DNA of 29,029 nt from Condylostoma magnum. Taxonomy: Eukaryota; Ciliophora; Heterotrichea; Heterotrichida; Condylostomatidae. Positions 21,399-29,029 of the stretch are shown piece after piece. The stretch covers positions 1 to 29,029 of the forward strand of contig CAKKTI010000225.1 of assembly GCA_920105805.1 (NCBI GenBank). The letters are read 5' to 3'. How positions within the stretch are numbered: position 1 is the stretch's first letter; each line of letters starts with the position of its first letter. The translations under genes and the position numbers were made by a program. The notes beneath the pieces are model-generated. The model did no database searches. It saw nothing but the letters and a program-made list of their open reading frames with translations, and was not told where the DNA came from.

Positions 21399-22883
21399 TT
21401 AATCTCCTGACTCATACCTCAAACTAGCCAATTAGGCTTTCAACTCAGCCATTTCTTTTCCATGCCTTACAGCTTGTGAGTCCATTTCATTTTACAAGGC
21501 ATTTACTCTTATCTCGGATGCTTGTAGTTTCACTTTAAGCTATACTAACGTTTCTTCGTTATCTTGCTATTATGGAATTTTACTATCAGACAACTCTGCA
21601 CCTAGTCTTTAAATCTCTCTTAATAGTTGCTCCCCCCTCTTATATAGTTAGTCTGCATCTGGATTAGTTTGTTATTAAATCGCATACTTTTAAAGCTCAC
21701 TGAGTGGTAGTAGTCCGTTGTTCTATTCCATTATAAGCTAAGCTTATATGTATTTCTGCTATAATATATCTCTTTGGTGCTTCATTTCATCTAATTGCAT
21801 TTTTTCATCAGGGGAACTTTACTTTTTCACTTAAATCAGCTAACGTTCCAATGCTTTTATAACTTCATTCATACTTTATACCTGATCTCTTAAAACTAAT
21901 GTACTTGGTACTTATTCTGCGTATCTTTGAATATGAAAACTGCATTATTAATTAGCTAATTTTAACTCTTTATATAAATCTTTCAGTTACGCAGCTTTTC
22001 TATTCTTTGCTTCCACATCTAACCAATTTTAAGTTAGATGCTAGTATCTTATTCTTTCTATATTAAGTCTCAGAATTAATCTTTCTAATTTTTATCTTAA
22101 AATATTATATCCTGACTCAGAAGTGCTCAACATATCAATCTGAATATGGTAATCTTCAACATTAGTTAATCTCTCAATTTCCTATTGATAGTGTCTATTT
22201 TCTTCCTCAATCTACTCATTTTACTTTTATAACATAGCAAAATCTACTCCTAGAGATCTTAGTGCATTTTTTATTTTATCTGTTCTTTTAATCCATTTCC
22301 CAAGCTCGGTTTACTTATTATACAGAATCTCAGTATTCATTTTCAGTTTATCTAATATAACTTATTCATCCTACTCATAAGGATCAAATCTAACTTTATT
22401 TAGGAGTCTTTCATCTTCTATGATTTTCTCCTCGACTCCATAGAACTAGAAAGTGAGGCTAATGGCTACGCTACCAGTTTCAGCACTGGTTTCTGGATGT
22501 TTTAACTTAAAAACTTCTCTAAAAGGAACAGAGTCTCTCAATTATGATATAATTCTTTATGTTAGAGTAAGTCTGTATGTTCCCTAGCATTCGCAGTTTC
22601 TAGGATTAATCTTTGCATGTCTGGCATATTCTAAATTATTTGTATCAAGATTTTTAACCTCCACTGCTCCTATACGGAAAGAAAGTCTTTCAGATAGGGA
22701 AATTCCGGAAAATATAAAGGTGTTTTTCTCAAATTACGGAGTAGGAGAAACACTTAAATCTGTTCTTTATTTTTACTTTGTAGTTTCTTTAGAGGGGAAC
22801 TTCATGGCCTCTAGTTCAATCTGTACAAATCAACAGGATTAATATGATAAGTCTAACCTTTATATCTACAGTTAAACATCCAT
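21399..22883 (-). CDS. C2-like + coiled-coil protein, 494 aa
   Basis: The first 150 residues look like a C2-type beta-sandwich: SCWFVQIELEAMKFPSKETT, then RTDLSVSPTPQFEKNTFIF, FRIGAVEVKNLD, CQGTYRLTL, VPFREVFKLKHP and GSVAISLTFQFYG. Such domains attach proteins to membranes, often in ciliary or trafficking complexes. From about residue 165 to the end lies an almost continuous coiled coil rich in Gln, Glu, Lys and Leu (ILDKLKMNTEILYN, LRQKLERLILRLNIERIRYQ, LVQLKVKLQASEIRVNALQN). The start at 22883 is chosen because the C2 strand begins upstream of the internal Met at 22805. It is divergent from the PPC decarboxylase-kinesin gene with nine bases between the two ATGs. It ends at TAA 21401-21399; the following EEP gene is in the same frame. 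Confidence 0.7.
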
Positions 22884-22892
22884 TTAATAAGA
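22884..22892. promoter_or_regulatory. Nine-base divergent gap between two start codons
   Basis: Only nine bases separate the ATG of the minus-strand C2/coiled-coil gene from the ATG of the plus-strand PPC decarboxylase-kinesin gene. If both starts are right, leaders and promoter elements of each gene must overlap the other's coding sequence. Confidence 0.5.
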
Positions 22893-25880
22893 ATGGAAAG
22901 GACCTAAAACGTACTTATAGGTGTGAGTGCATCAGTAGCAGCTATAAAAGTACCGGATATAATCAAAAACCTTTAAAACTGCAATATTAAGGTAATTTTG
23001 ACTAAAAACTCGTTAAAATTTGTAGAAGTTTAAGAGCTGCAAGAGATTACTTAAGAAGTTTTACAAGACTAGGACGAATGATCAACATGAAATTAACGTT
23101 CCGACCCAGTTCTGCATATAGAATTGCGTAGATGGGCAGATATTTTCCTTATAGCTCCTTTGTCAGCCAATACACTAGGAAAACTAGCAAGTGGTATATG
23201 CGATAACCTGCTTACATGTGTATCTAGAGCCTGAGATCCTTAAAAACCGTTCATACTAGCCCCAGCAATGAACACGTATATGTGAGACCACCCGATTACC
23301 TCAAGACAGATTTCCTAGGTCACACAAGACTACAACGCCACAGTACTAAACACAGTAGAAAAGACCCTCATGTGCGGTGATATAGGATTTGGTGCAATGG
23401 CTGAGGTAGATACAATTCTTCAATCAATTAATAAAATTATGGAGCAATAGTTAGGTAAAAGTAATATAAAAGTAATTTGTAGATACCGTCCTTTTTCAGC
23501 AAAGGAACAAAATTCGCAGGCTTTTTAAATATCAGGGAATAATTAAGTTACAGTATAAGACGCAGGACAACAGAAGAAATTTACCTTTGACCGTATTTTT
23601 TCTCCAACTTCGTCATAAGAAGAAGTATTCGAAGCTGCTGGTGAGGATTTAGTCGACTCTGTAGTAGAAGGGTTTAATGGGACTATAATAGCATACGGGC
23701 AAACGGGATCTGGGAAAACTTTTACTATGATGGGTCCGGATATAGAAGATGCTGATTATTCAGGCTTGATTCCCAGAATGGTGTTTAATATTTTCCATGC
23801 TATAGGAATGGCAGATCCTAACTTAGAATTCACAATAAAGATTTCTTATTGCGAGATTTACTTAGAGATGATCAGAGATTTAATCAACCCTGAAAAAAAC
23901 AATTTAGCCATAAAGGAAGACAGAATCAAAGGGTTTTATATTAGTGATTTAACTGAGGAGTTTGTGAGTACTGAGGAGGAGATAATGGATACTATTAAGT
24001 TTGGTAATTATAGTAGAGAAGTGGGTTTTACTAATATGAATGCTTAATCTTCTAGAAGCCATGCTATTTTTATGATGATTATTAGTTAAACCAATACAAT
24101 CGATTTTTCTGTTAAGACTGGGAAACTGTTTTTGGTGGATTTGGCAGGGTCGGAGAAAGTGGGGAAAACTGGAGCAACTGGCCGGAGGTTGGACGAGGCT
24201 AAGAATATTAACAAATCATTGACTGTTCTAGGACAAGTTATTAAACAGCTAACTGATGGCACCAGTACTCATATTCCATACAGAGACAGCAAGCTCACTA
24301 GAATTCTTAAGGATTCTTTAGGAGGAAATAGCAAAACTATACTCATAATCACATGTTCCCCTTCAATTTCAAATCATGATGAATCCTTAAGTACTCTGAG
24401 ATTCGGGTAAAGAGCAAAGGTTATACAGAATAAGCCTGTTGTTAATAGAGAAATGACTATTCCTGAGTTAAAACGATTGCTGGAAAATGCTACCAGTATG
24501 TTGGTTAAGAAAGACAGAATGATTAAGAAGCTGTAATAAGGAAAGGACATAAGGGACATTGATAGTGACTCGGATGCTTCAGTGGCTTCTACTGTCTAAA
24601 GCACTGAAAACTCTTTTGCTGTTGCTTAGTTTGAACAGTTAATTAATACTCTTAGGCAGGAAGTTGAGATAAAGGCATTGGATAACGACGAGTTTTAGAA
24701 GGCAAATTCAGCTTTAAGAGATCAAATTTTTGATTTAACGTTTCAAATCACTGATTTGGAGGAAGGATGTATTACTAAGGACGAATAAATAATGAATCTA
24801 TAGGAAAATATTGAGCAGTTATAGACTGAAAATAAAGTGCTTAAGGAGCAAATTGAAGAAGCCTTTTAAGTCATGGATCAAATTGCTAATGTTTCTAGAT
24901 AATAATCACCGGATATTAGAAGATAGCAATAAAGGGAAAACGAGTTATTAGTAGTTATACAAGAGTAAAAGCTAAAAACAGATTAGCTAGAATAAGAAAA
25001 GAAAGAGTTATAGTAAATATGCAGGGATTTGCAGCAGGAAATGGAGTAATTGCAGTCTTAAATGGGTTAAGGAAACTCAGATAATATAGATCTAGATGCA
25101 TATAAGTAATACATTTAACAAGACGCGGTTTAAAAGGCATAAGCGCAATGAGACTTAGAGAAAGAAAAACTAACTGATGATCTATATAACAGGATTAACT
25201 ATGCTGTGGAACTAGAGCAATAACTATGGGAGTTAAAGTAAAATCATGATGATTTTATTGTTAAAACAGTCAATTAAAAGCCTAGAAAATCTTCAGCACT
25301 TGCATAAGAAGAAATTTCTCAAATATCTAATAGGCTTTCCTCTTTACTATAAGAAAAATCATCACTTAGAACGGAAAAACAATAACTTGAGACTAAATAC
25401 AAGAGAGCAGAATCAAAAATAAATGAATTAGAGGACAAAGTAACAGATTTAAGACAGACGATACAAGAATCTTAAAACAACTCTTTACGTAGCAGTATAA
25501 GCTTCAACAGGGCCGGAAGTATATATTACAGAGAAAGATAAGAAAGTGGAATATTTGAATAAGCTATCGATTCTATTCAAAAGCAGAGCTCAAATGAAAA
25601 CGTTTATTCTAGGGACAGACCAGAAAGCTTCTTTTTCAGTGATAAGCCGGACCAGCAGGAACTAAGGGAAAGGATTTTAAGCATGTACCCAGATCCAAGC
25701 ACACAGCAAAGAGCTTCTATTATCGGACAACCCAATATAAGAAAATCTATAAAGCCTTCTTTTGCTAGTCGGAAAAGCTCAAATTTGTTGAGTTTTAATA
25801 GGAGAAGTATCTTAATGGGATCATAAGTCTTAAATCAATAATAAATTTTAACACCACTAATTATAAAAGGGATTGTTTGA
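22893..25880 (+). CDS. PPC decarboxylase (CoaC/HAL3-type) fused to kinesin heavy chain, 995 aa
   Basis: One unbroken frame. Residues 1-183 are a complete phosphopantothenoylcysteine decarboxylase, the FMN enzyme of CoA synthesis: [28 protein letters not shown] (His75), [24 protein letters not shown] (124-128), MWDHPIT and CGD (Cys161) GFGAMAEV; all active-site motifs are present. Eight residues later a kinesin-1-like motor begins at [10 protein letters not shown] (residue 191): GQTGSGKT P-loop (269-276), QSSRSHA switch I (near 386), DLAGSE switch II (416), then a neck and a coiled coil from about 540 to 870 and a basic Ser-rich tail. Five TGA codons read as Trp (23079, 23088, 23232, 23283, 25149). 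A TAG at 23448 lies at the domain junction. End: TGA 25878-25880, or tandem TAA at 25839. Both enzymes look active. Confidence 0.8.
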
Positions 25881-26056
25881 GTCAGTGTAAGAATTAACTG
25901 TATTGTCTAGTGATGGGAAATATTATCCAGTTGTTATCAATCAAAGTCTTTAAATCATCAATGATGTTTGATAATCTTCTAACTAATATAGCATGTTTAG
26001 TACAAGTATCCTTTTGTATCAATGCATAATACTCTACTAAATAGCAATATTTTAAA
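25881..26056. other. Intergenic between kinesin and TPR genes
   Basis: About 176 A+T-rich bases between two plus-strand genes; it holds the kinesin 3' end and the TPR gene's leader. No element was recognised. Confidence 0.4.
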
Positions 26057-28849
26057 ATGTCCGAAACATCCATCTAGTAAGAATGTTAACTTGGATAATA
26101 AGCTCTTCTTTCTAAATAATGAGATACAGCCAAAAAGCACTTTGAAAATGTAATTTCTCAATCCCCGCAACATATAATAGCATATAACTGCCTTGCTAAA
26201 ATAATATCAGAAAAGGACAAAACTACAAATCATGACTTAATTTACCTTAAAACAGCTTTAAAAATAGACCCTCAAAACGATTTTACATTGTTCAATATAG
26301 GAAACTATTATTACCGCAGAGGAGCTTTTTCCCAGGCTCTAATTTACTACTAAAATGTTTTATAAATTAACCCTGATAATATAAGAGCTGCCTATAATAT
26401 AGCAATGTGCCACGACTTAAAAGGAGACTTCTAAACCGCGGTTTAAGCCTACTTAAAAGTAATCTAAATGGACTAATAACATGCAAGGGCAATGAATAAT
26501 TACGGGATTGTTCTTGACCGTTAAGACAAAACAATATAAGCTATAGAACAGTTTAGAAACGCTTTAAAGCACTCTGACGATGCCAGAATACATAATAACC
26601 TTGCAATTTGTCTTAGAAAGCTTAAAAAACCGTAAGAAGCTATCGAGCATTTCAGAAAGGCTGTTGAATTGCTTGATGAGTATTAATTAACTAATTACTT
26701 AATAACTGATAACCCTTAAAGTGAGCCAGAGCCGATGGTCAATACAGTTGAAGACATTCTGCCGTAGAATCCTTATGTAGAGATAAGTAGAGCTAATAAT
26801 AGAGAAAAGGAAGGGAATATAGATGAGACCTATAAAATCCTAAGCCAAATTGCATTGGAGTATCCTATGATTCCAGATCTATAGGAAAAACTTAATAGAC
26901 TGAGAAATAAGGGAGCTAAGGATTCTGAAAGAGCTCGATTAGAACATGATGACTATAATGATTTCACTGAGGAGTAATTAAGGGAAAAGATAGCAGAAGA
27001 TCCTAATGATTTAGAAGCCCGATACAGACTTGCGATTATTTTAAAAGATTCTGATAGGAACGATGAGGCTAAATAGCATTTGCAGGTTTGTTAGAATATA
27101 AGTGACAAGTTTAGAAAATATGAAGTAGCAAAGCTATTAGGTGATATTCTGCTAGAAGCTGATAATGATCCAGAATAAGCTTTAGTTCAGTATTTAAAAG
27201 CAGCCAAGGATAGAGATACCGCTGAAATTTGGATAGGAATTGGCTTATGCAATGAAAAACGCAAAAATATACCAGAAGCACTGTAAAACTACAGAAAAGC
27301 AACTGTAGCCGATACTAATAACTCAGATGCTCATTATCATTTAGGAAGAATACTAAAAAAATAAGATATGAAAGAGGAAGCTTTAAGTGAACTTGAAACA
27401 GCTGATAGATAAAAACCTAATTAATTTGAGTATTTGCTAAAACTAGGAGAAGTTCTTCTATTATTTGAGAATAAGTTTTAATAAGCTTTAGATACATTTT
27501 AAGCAGCTTCCAGTATAAAACCAAAAAACTCAAATGCACTTACGGGGTAAGGAAGAGCTTTGTATAAATTGAATTAAAGGTAAGAATCTGAAAATAAACA
27601 TCATCAGGCTGTTTCACAGCCTGAAGTATCTGCCTATTCTTACTACCATAATGGATACTTTAATGAAATAAAAGGGGACAAAGATAAAAGCATTTAAATG
27701 TACAGCAAGGCCTTAGAAATTAAACCGAATTATCTAGATGCGTTGATAAGACTAGCAACTATTCAAGCAAATAGAGGATAATTTGATGATTCTATTTCTA
27801 ATTTCAGCAAAGCTCTCGAATACGATCCGAATCATGAAGAAGCTAATTTTGCATTGGGGAAACTTTATCATAATAGGGATATGGACCGAGCTGAAATACA
27901 TTATAATAGAGTAATATAACAGAATAAACTGCATTTTAGATCATTGTGCCAATTAGGACTTATTTATTACTTCAAGAAAAATTATGATAGAGCTTAAGAG
28001 TACTTAAAATCTTCTATTGCTATAAGTGCAAATTACATACTAGCGTTGTCTGCTTTAGGAAATGTTTACTTTGATACTAAAAATTACAACCCTTCAATGA
28101 GATTTCATGCCAGAGCCCTTAAGTAAAATCCTAAAGAAATCAAATCACTAACAGGTATAGCTAATTGTATGTTTGAAATGTAAAATACAGACTAGGCTAT
28201 TATGTACTACTAAAAGGCCCTTGAGTTAAATAATAGGTAACCTGATACACTGTTTTACTTAGGAAAGTGCTATAATATCAAGTAATAGTATGACTCTGCA
28301 ATTCAACACCTTTAAATGTGCTTGAAACTTAATCCAAAGAAATCTGAGGCCTATTATAGTATAGGGAACTCTTATTATGCTAAAAAAGACTTCTCTAATG
28401 CTGAAAAAGCTTATTTATTATCTGTTTAGACCGATCCATTTAAATATCTGTATTTTTATAGTCTTGGTTTAGTTATCTATAAGCAGAAAAGAGCAGATTA
28501 GGCAATTGATCCCTTTTAAAAGTCTGTTGAATTAAACAATCAGTACGGGCCATCTTACTATATGCTAGGACTCATTTTTTATTAAAAGAAATAAAAGGAA
28601 TAAGCTTACTAATACTTTACTTAAGCTGCTTAATATGATAAAACGAATTTTAACATTTATTATCATCTTGGGATGTTATCTGAAGAAAGAAGCAGTTATG
28701 ATGATGCACATAGGAATTATAATATTGCTTTGAGGTTGAACAGCAATCATGAACCATTATCCAAAGCTAAGGAAGCATTAAGCTTAAGATGGCCAGATAC
28801 TACTTAGTTAGGTAATTATGTTTTAGTTAGAACAGCGTGGGATTTTTGA
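26057..28849 (+). CDS. Tetratricopeptide-repeat protein, 930 aa
   Basis: A single intronless frame from ATG 26057 to TGA 28847-28849 (followed at once by TAA). Nearly the whole length is TPR repeats of the 34-residue type, for example LKIDPQNDFTLFNIGNYYYR, AAYNIAMCHDLKGDFQTAV, EPDNLEARY-like blocks around residue 320, ALEIKPNYLDALIRLATIQA, SEAYYSIGNSYYAKKDFSNA and YYHLGMLSEERSSYDDAH. I count well over fifteen. TPR solenoids are protein-binding scaffolds; this consensus resembles OGT/IFT/BBS-like superhelices, but no catalytic domain follows. A TGA at 26120 encodes the repeat-consensus Trp in SKQWDTAKKHF. A TAG at 28805-28807 after LRWPDTT is an earlier possible stop and would avoid overlap with the converging frame. 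Confidence 0.85.
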
Positions 28850-29029
28850 TAACATTTGATATACTTAAATCTTTTACATTTTTACAATCACTACCAATAA
28901 ATATACTAGCAATATCTAAAACAACAATCAACTTAAGCCATAATAATTTCCCAAAAATACTATTTACCTAACTGCTCCTATTTTATTCTTCTTTTCTTTG
29001 AGTTATCATAGAGTTAATTTCCTCAATAC
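28827..29029 (-). CDS. Possible 3' end of a minus-strand gene (partial)
   Basis: From the right edge of the window a minus-strand frame reads EEINSMITQRKEEQNRSSQ, then a hydrophobic stretch (GKLLWLKLIVVLDIASIFIG) and a polar tail to TAA 28829-28827. Composition fits a helical protein with one membrane span near its C-terminus. It is cut by the window end, only about 67 residues are visible, and its stop overlaps the TPR gene's last codons if that gene ends at TGA. No family can be named. Confidence 0.35.

Noticed and set aside
25149-25151. In-frame TGA in the kinesin coiled coil taken as a premature stop or pseudogene mark
   Set aside because: TGA is Trp at conserved sites in the same gene and others, and the coiled coil continues in frame for another 240 codons with normal composition.

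Overview
This window is gene-dense protist nuclear DNA, and the reading frames point to a ciliate with a drastically altered genetic code. TAA and TAG occur throughout conserved proteins where glutamine is expected; one example is the zero-layer Gln of a syntaxin, encoded by TAA. TGA repeatedly sits where a conserved tryptophan belongs, as in the DIW-SLG motif of a protein kinase and four Trp positions of a PPC decarboxylase. TGG is also used for Trp. Several genes nevertheless end cleanly only if TAA or TAG terminates them: convergent and tandem neighbours would otherwise overlap by tens to hundreds of bases. All three 'stops' thus seem to be both sense and stop, as known for the heterotrich Condylostoma (NCBI code 28). 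The karyorelict code (table 27, only TGA as stop) fits less well. A standard-code ORF scan therefore breaks every gene into fragments.

Layout: I reconstruct 22 protein genes in 29 kb, two of them cut by the window ends. Left part (1-10.4 kb): a partial PDI-family gene converging on a basic hypothetical gene; a minus-strand train of a PH-like protein, a rhodanese + dual-specificity phosphatase and a 151-aa protein; a 96-aa basic protein; a CAP-like/SH3b protein; two coiled-coil or disordered proteins; and a LITAF-type zinc-ribbon protein. Middle (10.4-19.2 kb): two small plus-strand genes with tiny introns, a 1,369-residue TmcB-like PAS membrane protein, a CAMK-like kinase with a UBA-like tail, a 93-aa basic protein, and an amino-acid permease. 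Right part (19.8-29 kb): a minus-strand train of syntaxin, a membrane-anchored EEP-fold protein and a C2 + coiled-coil protein; a divergent plus-strand gene in which a complete PPC decarboxylase (CoA synthesis) reads directly into a kinesin motor; then a 930-residue TPR protein and the end of another minus-strand gene.

Intergenic gaps are often 2-40 bp. The three introns inferred are 14-20 nt. I see no rRNA, tRNA, CRISPR, transposon or virus-derived element. The genes do not form one pathway. Common themes are membrane traffic (syntaxin, LITAF, C2), signalling (kinase, phosphatase, PH, PAS) and microtubule-based functions (kinesin, basic and coiled-coil proteins). The observations most worth following up are the PPC decarboxylase-kinesin fusion, the junction TAG inside it, and the evidence for a three-way ambiguous code.
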